From Leptothrix cholodnii SP-6 (lineage in GTDB: Bacteria; Pseudomonadota; Gammaproteobacteria; Burkholderiales; Burkholderiaceae_C): a stretch of 64,000 nt of DNA. The stretch spans positions 558,001-622,000 of the forward strand of contig NC_010524.1 of the NCBI RefSeq assembly GCF_000019785.1, written 5' to 3'. Below are positions 1-10,140 of the stretch, in pieces. A program made the translations under genes and the position numbers. Positions within the stretch are counted from its first letter, which is position 1, and the number at the start of each line of letters is the position of its first letter. Under the pieces are notes generated by a model that was not told the origin of the DNA, did not search any database, and saw only the letters and a program-made list of their open reading frames with translations.

Positions 1-625
1 CCCCGAGCGCGGCTTCAGCTTTCGTTTCGACGGCCCGCTGGACATGCGCATGGACCCCACGCGCGGCCAGAGCGCCGCGGAGTTCCTGGCCAGCGCGCCG
101 TTCGAGCGCATCAAGGAGGTCGTGCGTGACTACGGCGAAGAACGGTTTGCTGATGCGGTTGCAAAGGCGATTGTTGCTCGCCGCGAGGAAGGACGCCCTG
201 TCCAGCGCACCGCCGAACTGGCCGCGCTCGTGGCTGGTGCGGTCAAGACCCGCGAGCGTGGTCAGGATCCTGCGACGCGCACGTTTCAGGCTCTACGGAT
301 TCTCGTCAATGCCGAGCTTGAAGAGGTCGAGCAGGGACTGAACCGGGCGCTGGCGCGGCTGGCGCCGGGCGGGCGGCTGGCGGTGATCGCCTTCCATTCG
401 CTCGAGGACCGCATCGTCAAGACCTTCATCGCCCGCCATGCGCGCGAGGTCTACGACCGCCGCATGCCTTACGCCACGCCGGCGCCGCTGCTGATGCGGG
501 CGGTGGCCCGCATCAAGCCCGGCGAGGCCGAGGTGGCGGCCAATCCGCGCGCCCGTTCGGCGATCCTGCGGGTGGCCGAGCGCACCGACGTGCCGCTGCC
601 GGTGGTGGTGGGGCGCTACGCATGA
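1..625 (+). CDS. rsmH: 16S rRNA m4C1402 methyltransferase RsmH, C-terminal part
   Basis: The frame is open from base 2, so the gene begins before the window; about 207 C-terminal residues are seen. RsmH (MraW) methylates N4 of C1402 in 16S rRNA using S-adenosylmethionine. Family features visible are the GPLDMRMDP stretch near the left edge, RTFQALRI(L)VNAEL in the middle, and [18 protein letters not shown], the conserved C-terminal half of the methyltransferase core. It is the first visible gene of the dcw cluster, and its stop overlaps the ftsL start by four bases (ATGA), which suggests translational coupling. Only the missing 5' end is uncertain. Confidence 0.96.
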   Translation, partial: PERGFSFRFDGPLDMRMDPTRGQSAAEFLASAPFERIKEVVRDYGEERFADAVAKAIVARREEGRPVQRTAELAALVAGAVKTRERGQDPATRTFQALRILVNAELEEVEQGLNRALARLAPGGRLAVIAFHSLEDRIVKTFIARHAREVYDRRMPYATPAPLLMRAVARIKPGEAEVAANPRARSAILRVAERTDVPLPVVVGRYA

Positions 626-930
626 TGCGGCTCAACGTCCTGCTGCTGGTCGCGCTGCTGGTGAGCGCGGTCTACCTGGTGCAGACCGCCTACCACTCGC
701 GCCAGCTGTTCGTCGCCCTCGAGCGCGAACGCAACATGGCGCGCCAGCTCGAGATCGAGGCCGAGCGACTGACGGTCGAGCGTCGCGCGCAGGCCACCAG
801 CCTGCGGGTCGAGCGGGTCGCGCGCGAGCAGCTGCAGATGCGCGTGGCGACACCGGCCGTCACCCAGTACGTCACCGATCCGCTGATCGCCGGCGCACCC
901 GCCGCGGCGCTGTCCGGAGGCACGCCGTGA
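622..930 (+). CDS. ftsL: Cell division protein FtsL
   Basis: A 102-residue bitopic inner membrane protein with a short cytoplasmic start, one membrane span at about residues 3-22, and a heptad-like periplasmic coiled coil at about 30-75. FtsL forms a complex with FtsB and FtsQ and activates septal synthesis by FtsW-FtsI. Sequence identity in this family is low; the assignment rests on topology, size and the invariant position between rsmH and ftsI. The start is the first of two adjacent ATG codons, overlapping the rsmH stop. Its own stop overlaps the ftsI start region (GTGATG). Confidence 0.93.
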   Translation: MMRLNVLLLVALLVSAVYLVQTAYHSRQLFVALERERNMARQLEIEAERLTVERRAQATSLRVERVAREQLQMRVATPAVTQYVTDPLIAGAPAAALSGGTP

Positions 931-2774
931 TGAAGTGGCTGTCGCGCCTGTGGCCCGGCCGTGCGCCGGCCAACACCGCCCGGCGCTCGCCGCGGCAGCA
1001 GACGGCCGTGCGCCGCAACACGTCGCTCGGCTCCGGCCACCTGCAGTACGCCAGCAGCCCGCTGCTGGCGGCCAAGACGCCGCTGTGGCGCGCGCGCCTG
1101 GTCGTGCTCGGCGTCGGCGTGGGTTTTCTGGTGCTGCTGGGGCGTGCGGTCTACATCCAGGTGATCGGCACCGAGTTCTATCAGAAGCAGGGCGAGAGCC
1201 GCTACGCGCGCACCTTCGAGCTGCCGGCCAGCCGCGGCCGCATCACCGATCGCCACGGCCAGATCCTGGCCGCCAGCGTGCCGGCGCCGTCGATCTGGGC
1301 GATCCCGAAGGATTTCAGGCCCGATGCGAAGCAGCAGCAGGCGCTGCTGCGCCTGCTGGGCATGACCTCGCGCGAGCTGGCCACGCGCCTGGCCGACAAC
1401 CCGAATTTCGTCTGGCTGCGCCGCCAGGTCGACGAGTCCGTCGCGGCGCAGGTCAAGGCGCTGGGCATCAAGGGCCTGCACCAGCAGCGCGAGTTCCGCC
1501 GCCAGTATCCGGAAGGCGAGTCGGCGGCACATGTGGTCGGTTTCACCAACCTCGAAGAGCGCGGCCAGGAAGGCATCGAGCTGGCGTTCCAGAAAGAGCT
1601 CGAAGGCCGCGCCGGCAGCCGCAGCGTGGTGCGCGACCGGCTCGGCCGCATCGTCGAGGACATCGGCGAGAGCCGCGAGCCGGTCGACGGCAGCGATCTG
1701 GCGCTGGCGCTCGACTCCAAGGTGCAGTTCTTCGCCTACCAGCGGGTGCGCGATGCCGTGCTCGAGCACAACGCCAAGGCCGGCAGCGTGGTCGTGCTCG
1801 ACGTGCTGACCGGCGAGGTGCTGGCGCTGGCCAACTACCCGAGCTACGTGCCCGGCGAGCGCCAGGGGCTCAGCGGCGCGCAGCTGCGCAACCGCGCCGT
1901 CACCGACACCTTCGAGCCCGGCTCGACGATGAAACCGTTCATCGCCGCGCTCGCCTTGCAGACCGGCCGGGTCACGCCCGACACCGTGATCCAGACGGCG
2001 CCCGGACGCATCCACTTCGGCAGCGCGACCATCTCCGACTCGCATCCGCACGGCCTGCTGTCGGTCGAGCAGGTGATCCAGAAGTCGAGCAACGTCGGCA
2101 CCGTCAAGATGGCGATGCAGATGGAGCCGCGCGAGATGTGGGAGATGTTCAGCTCGGTGGGCATCGGCCAGAAACCGCAGCTGGCGTTCCCGGGCCTGGC
2201 CTCGGGCCGCCTGCGGCCGTACAAGAGCTGGCGGCCGGTCGAGCAGGCGACCATGAGCTACGGCTACGGCCTGTCGGTGTCGCTGCTGCAGCTGGCGCGC
2301 GCCTACACGGTGTTCGCCCGCGACGGTCAGCTGATGCCGGTGACGATGCTCAAGAACGAGGTGCCGGCTGCTGGCGTCCAGGTCTTCAGCCCCGAGGTGG
2401 CACGTTCGGTGCGCCACATGCTCAACATGGCCGCCGCCCCCGGCGGCACCGCCCCGAAGGCGCAGGCGATCGGCTATTCGGTCGGCGGCAAGACCGGCAC
2501 CGCCCACAAGCAGGAGGGTGGCAGCTACGTCAGCAACAAGTACCGCGCCTGGTTCGTCGGCATCGCGCCGGTGAGCAACCCGCGCATCGTGGTGGCGGTG
2601 ATGGTCGACGAGCCCGGCAACGGCCGCTATTTCGGTGGCGACGTGGCCGCGCCGGTGTTCAGCCAGGTGGTGCAGCAGTCGCTGCGCATGCTCGGCGTGC
2701 CGCCCGACCTGGAGGTGCAGCCGCAGATCGTCGCGCGCGCCCAGGCGGTCAAGGCCGAAGAGGAGTCGTTCTGA
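930..2774 (+). CDS. ftsI: Septal peptidoglycan transpeptidase FtsI (PBP3)
   Basis: A 614-residue class B penicillin-binding protein. It has one N-terminal membrane span (about residues 52-72), a non-catalytic pedestal domain, then the transpeptidase domain. The three active-site motifs are present: STMK with the acylated serine near residue 332, SSN near 386, and KTGT near 521. It cross-links septal peptidoglycan in the periplasm with the FtsW polymerase. I chose the ATG at 930 because GGAGG sits nine bases upstream; a GTG one codon earlier (927) is also possible. The stop shares one base with the murE start (TGATG). Confidence 0.96.
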   Translation: MKWLSRLWPGRAPANTARRSPRQQTAVRRNTSLGSGHLQYASSPLLAAKTPLWRARLVVLGVGVGFLVLLGRAVYIQVIGTEFYQKQGESRYARTFELPASRGRITDRHGQILAASVPAPSIWAIPKDFRPDAKQQQALLRLLGMTSRELATRLADNPNFVWLRRQVDESVAAQVKALGIKGLHQQREFRRQYPEGESAAHVVGFTNLEERGQEGIELAFQKELEGRAGSRSVVRDRLGRIVEDIGESREPVDGSDLALALDSKVQFFAYQRVRDAVLEHNAKAGSVVVLDVLTGEVLALANYPSYVPGERQGLSGAQLRNRAVTDTFEPGSTMKPFIAALALQTGRVTPDTVIQTAPGRIHFGSATISDSHPHGLLSVEQVIQKSSNVGTVKMAMQMEPREMWEMFSSVGIGQKPQLAFPGLASGRLRPYKSWRPVEQATMSYGYGLSVSLLQLARAYTVFARDGQLMPVTMLKNEVPAAGVQVFSPEVARSVRHMLNMAAAPGGTAPKAQAIGYSVGGKTGTAHKQEGGSYVSNKYRAWFVGIAPVSNPRIVVAVMVDEPGNGRYFGGDVAAPVFSQVVQQSLRMLGVPPDLEVQPQIVARAQAVKAEEESF

Positions 2775-4315
2775 TGGCGCTGCATCAGCTGCCCGACGTC
2801 GATGCCGCGCTGGCGTGGCTGCGGGCGCGGCTCGGCGACGCCGCCGAGCTGCGCACCGACAGCCGCAGCGTGCGCGCCGGCGAGGCCTTCATCGCCTGGC
2901 CGGGTCATGCCGCCGATGGCCGCGCCTACGTCGGCGCGGCGCTGGCGGCCGGCGCCGCGGCCTGCCTGATCGAGGCCGACGGCGCCGCGGCCTTCGGTTT
3001 CGATGACGAGCGCATCGCCGCGCTGCCGGGTCTGAAGGCCGCCACCGGCGAGCTGGCGCACCGCTGGTACGGCGAGCCCGGCCGGCGCCTGGCGCTGATC
3101 GCCACCAGTGGCACCAACGGCAAGACCTCGACCGCCTGGTGGACCGCGCAGGCGCTGAGCCTGGCCGGCCAGCGCTGCGGCGTGATCGGCACGCTGGGCG
3201 TGGGCGAGCCGCCCAGCCGCGTCCATCCCGACGCTCAGGTGCACGCCACCGGCCTGACCACGCCCGATCCGCTGACGCTGCACCGCAGCCTGCGCGATTT
3301 CGCCGACGCCGGTTTCGCCGCCTGCGCGATCGAGGCCTCGTCGATCGGCATCGTCGAACACCGGCTCGACGCGGCGCCGATCCGGGTCGCGCTCTACACC
3401 AACTTCACGCCCGACCACCTCGACTACCACGGCGACATGGTGGCCTACTGGCTGGCCAAGCGCGCGCTGTTCGACTGGCCGGGCCTGCAGGCTGCCGCCA
3501 TTAACGTCGACGACGCGCAGGGCGCCGTGCTGGCCGACGAACTGGCCGCGCGTGGCGATCTCGACCTCTGGACCTACGCGCTGCATCGCGATGCGCGCCT
3601 GCGTGCGACCGGCCTGCATTACGTCGACGGCGGCCTGGCCTTCACGCTGCACGAGGGCGAAACCGACGTGGCGGTGCACACCCACCTGATCGGCGCCTAC
3701 AACGCCTCCAACGTGCTGGCCGTGATCGGCGGCCTGCGCGCGCTCGGCCTGCCGCTGGCGCAGGCGGCGGCGCTGGCGGCCGAATTCACCTCGGTGCCCG
3801 GGCGCATGCACAGAGTCCGGCCGGCAAGCCCGACCGGCGCTGTGCCGCAGGTCGTGGTCGCTCTACCGCAGGTGGTCGTCGATTACGCCCACACGCCCGA
3901 TGCGCTCGACAAGGCCCTGAGCGCCCTGCGGCCGGTCGCGCATGCGCAAGGCGGCCGACTGGTGTGCGTGTTCGGCTGCGGCGGCAACCGCGATGCGACC
4001 AAGCGCCCTCAGATGGGCGCCATCGCCGCGCAGCTGGCCGACGCGGTCTGCGTCACCAGCGACAACCCGCGGCTCGAAGAACCGCAAGCCATCGTCGACC
4101 AGATCCTGGCCGGCTGTGCAGGCGCGGCGCACGTGCGCGCCGAGGTCGACCGCACACGCGCCATCGAACAGGTGCTGGCGCAGGCAGCGCCCGAGGACGT
4201 GGTGCTGATCGCCGGCAAGGGCCACGAGGACTACCAGGACATCGGCGGCGTCAAGCGGCCGTTTTCCGACATCGACGTGGCCACGGCCGCGTTGCAACGC
4301 CGGGTGACGGCATGA
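2774..4315 (+). CDS. murE: UDP-MurNAc-tripeptide synthetase MurE
   Basis: A 513-residue Mur ligase that adds the third stem-peptide residue to UDP-MurNAc-L-Ala-D-Glu, using ATP in the cytoplasm. The P-loop TSGTNGKTS lies near residues 111-119. The DNPR box near residues 430-433 is the signature of meso-diaminopimelate specificity, so the wall should be of the usual Gram-negative type. A KGHEDYQ motif lies near the C-terminus. The same frame stays open for about 1.8 kb upstream through ftsI; that is a GC artefact, and the ATG overlapping the ftsI stop is the natural start. The stop overlaps murF (ATGA). Confidence 0.97.
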   Translation: MALHQLPDVDAALAWLRARLGDAAELRTDSRSVRAGEAFIAWPGHAADGRAYVGAALAAGAAACLIEADGAAAFGFDDERIAALPGLKAATGELAHRWYGEPGRRLALIATSGTNGKTSTAWWTAQALSLAGQRCGVIGTLGVGEPPSRVHPDAQVHATGLTTPDPLTLHRSLRDFADAGFAACAIEASSIGIVEHRLDAAPIRVALYTNFTPDHLDYHGDMVAYWLAKRALFDWPGLQAAAINVDDAQGAVLADELAARGDLDLWTYALHRDARLRATGLHYVDGGLAFTLHEGETDVAVHTHLIGAYNASNVLAVIGGLRALGLPLAQAAALAAEFTSVPGRMHRVRPASPTGAVPQVVVALPQVVVDYAHTPDALDKALSALRPVAHAQGGRLVCVFGCGGNRDATKRPQMGAIAAQLADAVCVTSDNPRLEEPQAIVDQILAGCAGAAHVRAEVDRTRAIEQVLAQAAPEDVVLIAGKGHEDYQDIGGVKRPFSDIDVATAALQRRVTA

Positions 4316-5781
4316 ACACGCTGATGACCCTTGAACACGCCCACGCGCTGATCGTGCGCCGGCAGCCCGCGGCCCGGCTGGTCGGCGATGGCTGTCAGCC
4401 GATCGCGCGCGTGCACAGCGACACCCGCTCGCTGCGCGCCGGCGACCTGTTTGTGGCGCTGCGCGGCGAGCGTTTCGACGCGCATGATTTCCTGCCCCAG
4501 GCGCAGGCCGCGGGCGCCGTCGCGGCGATCGCCGAACGCGGCCTGGATGCGTCCGGCATGCCCGGCATCGAGGTGCCCGACAGCCTGCTGGCCCTGCAGG
4601 CGCTGGCCGCCGGCTGGCGTGCCGAACACCTGCTGCCCGTCATCGCCGTGACCGGCAGCAACGGCAAGACCACCGTCACGCAGATGATCGCGGCGATCCT
4701 GCGCGCCTGGCTGGGCGACGCCGCCCACGCCACCGCCGGCAACTTCAACAACCACATCGGCGTGCCGCTGACGCTGCTGGCGCTGCACGCCGGCCATCGC
4801 GCCGCGGTGGTCGAGCTGGGCATGAACCACCCGGGCGAGATCGCCGAGCTGGCGCGCATCGCCCAGCCCACCGTCGCGCTGGTCAACAACGCCCAGCGCG
4901 AACACCAGGAGTTCATGCAGACGGTCGAGGCGGTGGCGCGCGAAAACGGTTGTGTCATCAGCGCCTTGCCGGCCGACGGCGTGGCGGTGTTTCCGGCCGA
5001 CGACGACTACACGCCGATCTGGCGCGAGCTGGCGCAGCCGCGCCGGGTGCTGACCTTCGCGCTGGCCGAAGCCGGCGTGGCGGCCGACTGCGTGGCGCAG
5101 GCCAGCTGGGCCGGCGATCACTGGCAGGCACGGTTCGACACGCCGGCCGGGTCGATCGACCTGGCGCTCGGCGTGGCTGGGCGGCACAACGTCAAGAACG
5201 CGCTCGCCGCCTGCGCCTGCGCGCTGGCCGCCGGTTGCCCGCTCGACGCGGTGCAGCGTGGCCTGGCCGGTTTTGCCGCGGTCAAGGGGCGCTCGCAGGT
5301 GTCGCTGCTGGACTGGGGCGGCCGGCAGGTCACGCTGGTCGACGACAGCTACAACGCCAACCCGGACTCGGTGCGTGCCGCCATCGAGGTGCTGGCGGCC
5401 CTGCCGGCGCCGCGCTGGCTGCTGCTGGGCGACATGGGTGAAGTCGGCGACCAGGGCCCGGCCTTTCATGCCGAGGTGGGCACACTCGCCGCCCAGCGCG
5501 GCATCGATCATTTCTGGACCGCCGGGGTCTTGTGCGCCGATGCGGCGCGCGCTTATGCCGATGCCGTTCATGCGAGCCATGATGCCACCTTGGTGGCTCA
5601 TCACGTGAGCTACCACGGCGACACCGCGGCGCTGCTCCAGGCGATTGCCGCGGCCGGTGTGGCGTTGCCGCCAGCGGCCTCGGTGCTGGTCAAGGGCTCG
5701 CGATTCATGGCGATGGAAAAAGCCGTGGCGGCGTTGCGCGAAGCCGCCCGCCACGCTGGAGAACAACAAGATGCTGGTTAG
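4312..5781 (+). CDS. murF: UDP-MurNAc-tripeptide:D-Ala-D-Ala ligase MurF
   Basis: A 489-residue Mur ligase that attaches the D-alanyl-D-alanine dipeptide, the last cytoplasmic peptide step. The order is an N-terminal UMP-binding domain, the central ATPase domain with P-loop TGSNGKTT near residues 113-120 followed by the GNFNNHIG loop, and a C-terminal domain with the [10 protein letters not shown] motif. The ATG is chosen because it overlaps the murE stop and the first residues match the family's N-terminus. The last 11 bases overlap the start of mraY, so the two are probably translated together. Confidence 0.97.
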   Translation: MNTLMTLEHAHALIVRRQPAARLVGDGCQPIARVHSDTRSLRAGDLFVALRGERFDAHDFLPQAQAAGAVAAIAERGLDASGMPGIEVPDSLLALQALAAGWRAEHLLPVIAVTGSNGKTTVTQMIAAILRAWLGDAAHATAGNFNNHIGVPLTLLALHAGHRAAVVELGMNHPGEIAELARIAQPTVALVNNAQREHQEFMQTVEAVARENGCVISALPADGVAVFPADDDYTPIWRELAQPRRVLTFALAEAGVAADCVAQASWAGDHWQARFDTPAGSIDLALGVAGRHNVKNALAACACALAAGCPLDAVQRGLAGFAAVKGRSQVSLLDWGGRQVTLVDDSYNANPDSVRAAIEVLAALPAPRWLLLGDMGEVGDQGPAFHAEVGTLAAQRGIDHFWTAGVLCADAARAYADAVHASHDATLVAHHVSYHGDTAALLQAIAAAGVALPPAASVLVKGSRFMAMEKAVAALREAARHAGEQQDAG

Positions 5782-6952
5782 CCTCGCCAACTGGCTGCAA
5801 GGCCACTATCCCGACAGCTTCGGCTTCCTGCGCGTGGTCCAGTACCTGACCTTCCGCGCCGTGATGTCGGCCATGACCGCGCTGCTGCTCGGCCTGGTCT
5901 TCGGCCCCTGGGTGATCCGCCGCCTGACCGAGCTCAAGATCGGTCAGCCGGTGCGCGAGTACGGCGTGCAGAGCCACCTGGTCAAGACCGGCACGCCGAC
6001 GATGGGCGGCGTGCTGATTCTGCTGTCGATCGCGGTGTCGACGTTGCTGTGGTTCGACTGGAGCAACCGCTTCGTCTGGGTCGTGATGCTGGTGACCTTC
6101 GGCTTCGGCGCGATCGGCTGGGTCGACGACTGGCGCAAGGTGGTGCAGAAGAATCCCGAAGGCATGGCCTCGGGCGAGAAGTACCTGTGGCAGTCGCTGA
6201 TCGGGCTGGTCGCGGCCATCTACCTCGCCTTCAGCGTCTCGGAAACCTCCAACCTGCGCGTGCTCGAGCTGTTCCTGCGCTGGGTGGGCTCGGGCTTCTC
6301 GAACGACCTGCCGCCCAAGGCCGACCTGATCGTGCCCTTCTTCAAGTCGGTGAGCTATCCGCTGGGCGTGTTCGGCTTCATCTTCCTGACCTACTTCGTC
6401 ATCGTCGGCGCCAGCAACGCGGTCAACCTGACCGACGGCCTCGACGGCCTGGCAATCATGCCGGTGGTGCTGGTGGGCTCGGCGCTGGGGTTGTTCGCCT
6501 ATGTCACCGGCAACTCGGTGTTCTCGAAGTACCTGCTGCTGCCGCACATCCCGGGGGCCGGCGAACTGCTGATCTTCTGCGCCGCGATGGCCGGCGCCGG
6601 GCTGGCCTTCCTGTGGTTCAACGCCTACCCGGCGCAGGTCTTCATGGGCGACGTCGGCGCGCTGGCGCTGGGCGGCGCGCTCGGCACCATCGCGGTGATC
6701 GTGCGCCAGGAGATCGTGCTCGGCATCATGGGCGGCATCTTCGTCGTCGAGGCGCTGTCGGTGATGGCGCAGGTGGCCTACTTCAAGTACACCAAGAAGC
6801 GCTACGGCCAGGGCCGGCGCATCCTGCTGATGGCGCCGCTGCACCACCACTACGAGAAGAAGGGCTGGGAAGAGACCCAGGTCGTCGTGCGGTTCTGGAT
6901 CATCACGATGCTGCTGTGCCTCGTGGGTCTGTCCACCTTGAAACTCAGGTGA
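5771..6952 (+). CDS. mraY: Phospho-MurNAc-pentapeptide translocase MraY
   Basis: A 393-residue integral membrane enzyme with about ten spans. It transfers phospho-MurNAc-pentapeptide to undecaprenyl phosphate, making lipid I on the cytoplasmic face. Signature segments are the [10 protein letters not shown] loop, [11 protein letters not shown], and the C-terminal HHHYEKKGW histidine loop. The start at 5771 gives the expected N-terminus ([10 protein letters not shown]), lies inside the murF 3' end, and gives the usual family length. Seven bases separate it from murD. Confidence 0.97.
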   Translation: MLVSLANWLQGHYPDSFGFLRVVQYLTFRAVMSAMTALLLGLVFGPWVIRRLTELKIGQPVREYGVQSHLVKTGTPTMGGVLILLSIAVSTLLWFDWSNRFVWVVMLVTFGFGAIGWVDDWRKVVQKNPEGMASGEKYLWQSLIGLVAAIYLAFSVSETSNLRVLELFLRWVGSGFSNDLPPKADLIVPFFKSVSYPLGVFGFIFLTYFVIVGASNAVNLTDGLDGLAIMPVVLVGSALGLFAYVTGNSVFSKYLLLPHIPGAGELLIFCAAMAGAGLAFLWFNAYPAQVFMGDVGALALGGALGTIAVIVRQEIVLGIMGGIFVVEALSVMAQVAYFKYTKKRYGQGRRILLMAPLHHHYEKKGWEETQVVVRFWIITMLLCLVGLSTLKLR

Positions 6953-6959
6953 GCCGGCC

Positions 6960-8813
6960 ATGAACTTCCTCCGCGATCTGCCTGTGCTCGTGCTCGGCCT
7001 GGGTGACTCCGGCCTGGCGATGGCACGCTGGGCGCAGCGTTGTGGCGCCGCGCGCATCGTGGTGGCCGACAGCCGCAGCGCGCCGCCGCAGGCCGCCCGG
7101 CTGGCGTCGGACGTGCCGGCCGCCGAGCTGCGCTGCGGCGCGTTCACGGCCGATCTGCTCGACGGCGTGCAGCTGGTGCTCAAGAGCCCGGGCCTGTCGC
7201 CGCTCGACGCCGGCGTGGTGCCCTTGCTCGACGCCGCCGGTGAGCGCGGCGTCGTGGTGCTCGGCGAGCTGGCGCTGTTCGCCCATGCACTGGCCGACCT
7301 GAAAACCGCGCGTGGCTACGCCCCGAAGGTGCTGGCCATCACCGGCACCAACGGCAAGACCACCACCACCGCGCTGACCGCCTTGCTGGTCGAGCGCGCC
7401 GGCCTGCGCGTGGCGATGGCCGGCAACATCGGCCCGACGATGCTCGACACGCTCGGCGCCGCGCTCGATCTGGAGCCGGCTGCGGCCGAGCTGATCGCCG
7501 CCGCTGCCGTGCCGGATCCCGAGCCGTCCGACGAGATCGATGCCGACGAGCAGGCCGATCTGGCCGCGCTCGATGGCGTCACGGCGGACGAGGCCGACGT
7601 GGCCGACGTGGCCGTCGATGGTGTCGACACGTCGGCCATCGAGCCGGCTGCCGAGGAATCCGCCGCCGAAGGCCCGTCGCTCGACGACCTGATCGAAGGC
7701 GGCGGACCGCCGCCGCACCTGATCCCTTCGCCGCCGCCGGCCCCGGTGTTCGAACACCTGCCGCAGGCCTGGGTGCTGGAGCTGTCGAGCTTCCAGCTCG
7801 ACGGCGTGCACAACTTCGAGCCGACCGCGGCCGCCGTGCTCAACGTCACCCAGGATCACCTCGACTGGCACGGCGACATGGCGGCCTATGCGGCGGCCAA
7901 GGCGCGCATCTTCGGCCGGCAGGCGGTGATGGTCATCAACCGCGACGACCCGGCCGTGCTGGCGATGATCCCGCAGCCGCCCGAGCCCGAAGTCGGCAAG
8001 TCCGGCAAGGTGCTGAAGGCGCGCGGCCCGCGCTGGCAGCCGCGTCGCGTGGTGCGCTTCGGCCTCGACCAGCCGCGTCAACCCGGCGACTGGGGCCTGG
8101 TGATCGAGCAGGGCATGGCCTGGCTGGTGCGCGCCCACGAGCGTGACGACAGCGAGCCGCGCACCCGCCGCGGCGCCGCGGTGATCGACACCGAGGTGAC
8201 GCTGCAGCGCCTGATGCCGGCCGACGCGCTGCGCATCCGCGGTCGCCACAACGCTGCCAACGCGCTGGCCGCCCTGGCGCTGGCCAGTGCCGCCGGCCTG
8301 CCGCTGGCGCCGATGCTGCACGGCCTGCGCGAATACCGCGGCGAGCCGCACCGGGTCGAGTACCTGCTGACGGTGGCCGGCGTCGACGCCTATGACGACA
8401 GCAAGGGCACCAACGTCGGCGCCACCGTGGCCGCGCTGACCGGGCTCGGCCCCGACAAGGCGCCCGGCAAGCTGGTCGTGATCCTGGGCGGCGACGGCAA
8501 GGGCCAGGATTTCAGCCCGCTCGCCGCTGCCGTGGCCGCCCATGCGCGCGCGGTGGCGCTGATCGGCCGCGATGCGCGGGCGATCGGCGCGGTGCTGGCG
8601 CCGCTGGTGGCCGACGGACTGCCCGTCCAGAGCCACGACAGCCTCGAGGCGGCGACGCGCTGGTGTTTCGAGCAGGCCCGCAGCGGTGACGCGGTGCTGC
8701 TGAGCCCGGCCTGCGCCAGCCTCGACATGTTCCGCAACTACGCCCACCGGGCGCAGGTGTTTGCCGACACGGTGGCGGCGATGGCCACCGAACACGGGGA
8801 GTTCGGCGCATGA
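6960..8813 (+). CDS. murD: UDP-MurNAc-L-Ala:D-Glu ligase MurD with large acidic insertion
   Basis: MurD adds D-glutamate to UDP-MurNAc-L-alanine with ATP. The core is clear: an N-terminal GLGDSG loop, P-loop [10 protein letters not shown] near residues 128-137, GNIG near 155, LELSSFQL near 273-280, [11 protein letters not shown], and a C-terminal [10 protein letters not shown]. The protein has 617 residues against about 440-510 in most relatives. The excess is mainly a block at about residues 168-268, between GNIG and the LELSSFQL strand. It is rich in Asp, Glu, Ala and Val and ends in a proline run. A smaller extra loop lies near residues 340-400. The frame stays open through the insertion, so the enzyme is probably active. 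Confidence 0.95.
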   Translation: MNFLRDLPVLVLGLGDSGLAMARWAQRCGAARIVVADSRSAPPQAARLASDVPAAELRCGAFTADLLDGVQLVLKSPGLSPLDAGVVPLLDAAGERGVVVLGELALFAHALADLKTARGYAPKVLAITGTNGKTTTTALTALLVERAGLRVAMAGNIGPTMLDTLGAALDLEPAAAELIAAAAVPDPEPSDEIDADEQADLAALDGVTADEADVADVAVDGVDTSAIEPAAEESAAEGPSLDDLIEGGGPPPHLIPSPPPAPVFEHLPQAWVLELSSFQLDGVHNFEPTAAAVLNVTQDHLDWHGDMAAYAAAKARIFGRQAVMVINRDDPAVLAMIPQPPEPEVGKSGKVLKARGPRWQPRRVVRFGLDQPRQPGDWGLVIEQGMAWLVRAHERDDSEPRTRRGAAVIDTEVTLQRLMPADALRIRGRHNAANALAALALASAAGLPLAPMLHGLREYRGEPHRVEYLLTVAGVDAYDDSKGTNVGATVAALTGLGPDKAPGKLVVILGGDGKGQDFSPLAAAVAAHARAVALIGRDARAIGAVLAPLVADGLPVQSHDSLEAATRWCFEQARSGDAVLLSPACASLDMFRNYAHRAQVFADTVAAMATEHGEFGA

Positions 8814-8875
8814 GCCCCGTCCGGCCGTCCGAAGGGGCTCGCACCGCAGTGCGCAGCACGGAGTTTGCTCGATGA
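8810..8875 (+). other. Possible coupling mini-ORF between murD and ftsW
   Basis: A 21-codon reading frame whose ATG overlaps the murD stop (ATGA at 8810) and whose stop overlaps the ftsW ATG (ATGA at 8872). It spans the one sizeable gap in this part of the dcw cluster. ftsW also has its own GGAG eight bases before its start, so the mini-ORF need not be required. It may be a chance product of the GC-rich repeat-like sequence beneath it. Confidence 0.3.
8813..8870. repeat. Hairpin-forming repeat-like sequence between murD and ftsW
   Basis: An AGCCCC arm (8813-8818) and a GGGGCT arm (8834-8839) can form a stem around a CGGCCG centre, followed by a GC-rich tail up to the ftsW ribosome site. There is no T tract, so it is not a classical terminator. 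It resembles, loosely, the palindromic elements near 26670 and 46480; membership in the same family is a guess. Confidence 0.35.
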
Positions 8876-10140
8876 GCGCCGCCGCCAATGCCGTGACCGG
8901 CTGGCAGGCCCGCCTGCGCGCGCGCGTGGCGGGCTGGCTGCCGGGCGGCGAAAGCGCCGTGCTGGAGCGCGACTGGGTCGGCGCCACGGCAGGCCAGCCG
9001 ACGCGCTGGGTCGGCTTCGACGCGGCCTTGCTGTGGGTCGTCGTCGGACTGCTCAGCCTCGGCCTGGTGATGGTCTATTCGGCCTCGATCCAGCTGCCCG
9101 ACAACCCGCGTTTTGCCAACTACGAGCCGACCCATTTCTTCAGCCGGCAGATCCTGGCGATCTCGATGGCCGGCATCCTGGGCGGCGTCACGCTGACGAT
9201 CCCGATGCGCACCTGGGAGCGGGTGGCGCCGTGGCTGTTCGTCGCCGCGCTGATCCTGCTGGTGCTGGTGCTGGTGCCCTACATCGGCAAGGTGGTGAAC
9301 AAGTCGCGGCGCTGGATCCCGCTGGGCATCATCAACTTCCAGCCCAGCGAGCTGGCCAAGCTGGCGATCGCGATGTACGCGGCCAACTACATGGTCCGCA
9401 AGATGGACGTCAAGGAGAGCTTCACCCGAGCGGTGCTGCCGATGGCGATCGCGCTGCTGTTCATCGGCCTGCTGCTGCTGGCCGAGCCGGACATGGGCGC
9501 CTTCATCGTGATCGCGATGATCGCGATGGGCATCCTGTTCCTGGGCGGCGTCAACGGCCGCATGTTCCTGATCATCATCGCGGTGCTGGTGGGCTCGTTC
9601 GTGCTGATGATCTCGTTCAGCGAGGTCCGCCGCGAGCGCATCCTGGCCTATCTCAACCCGTGGGACGAGCTGTACGCGCAGGGCAAGGGCTACCAGCTGA
9701 CGCACTCGCTGATCGCCTTCGGCCGCGGCGAGATCTTCGGCCAGGGCCTGGGCTCGTCGGTCGAGAAGCTGCATTACCTGCCCGAGGCGCACACCGACTT
9801 CCTGCTCGCCGTGATCGGCGAGGAGCTCGGCCTGGTCGGCGTGGTCGCGGTGATCCTGGCGTTCTTCTGGATGGTGCGGCGCATCTTCATGATCGGCCGC
9901 CAGGCCATCGCGCTCGACCGCGTCTTCGCCGGCCTGACGGCGCAGGGCATCGGCGTGTGGATCGGCGGCCAGGCCTTCATCAACATGGGCGTGAACCTGG
10001 GCGTGCTGCCCACCAAGGGCCTGACCCTGCCGCTGATGAGCTACGGCGGCTCGGCCATCGTGCTGAGCGTGATCGCGCTGGCAGTGGTGCTGCGGGTCGA
10101 CATCGAGAACCGGCAGCTGATGCGGGGGGCGAAGGCATGA
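8872..10140 (+). CDS. ftsW: Septal peptidoglycan polymerase FtsW
   Basis: A 422-residue SEDS-family membrane glycosyltransferase with about ten spans that polymerises lipid II at the septum with FtsI. Family segments include VMVYSAS near the first span, the basic [10 protein letters not shown] loop, [19 protein letters not shown], and [17 protein letters not shown] in the large periplasmic loop region. The start at 8872 is preferred because GGAG lies eight bases upstream. About 50 hydrophilic residues precede the first span, longer than in many homologues. The stop overlaps murG (ATGA). Confidence 0.96.
   Translation: MSAAANAVTGWQARLRARVAGWLPGGESAVLERDWVGATAGQPTRWVGFDAALLWVVVGLLSLGLVMVYSASIQLPDNPRFANYEPTHFFSRQILAISMAGILGGVTLTIPMRTWERVAPWLFVAALILLVLVLVPYIGKVVNKSRRWIPLGIINFQPSELAKLAIAMYAANYMVRKMDVKESFTRAVLPMAIALLFIGLLLLAEPDMGAFIVIAMIAMGILFLGGVNGRMFLIIIAVLVGSFVLMISFSEVRRERILAYLNPWDELYAQGKGYQLTHSLIAFGRGEIFGQGLGSSVEKLHYLPEAHTDFLLAVIGEELGLVGVVAVILAFFWMVRRIFMIGRQAIALDRVFAGLTAQGIGVWIGGQAFINMGVNLGVLPTKGLTLPLMSYGGSAIVLSVIALAVVLRVDIENRQLMRGAKA

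Noticed and set aside
690..2507. A 605-codon open frame on the minus strand opposite ftsL and ftsI
   Set aside because: It is a shadow of the GC-rich codon pattern; it runs opposite two certain genes and its His/Arg/Gln-rich translation looks like no protein family.
935..2773. Long in-frame extension upstream of murE
   Set aside because: The translation is Arg/Ala-rich and lies over ftsI; the natural ATG at 2774 overlaps the ftsI stop.
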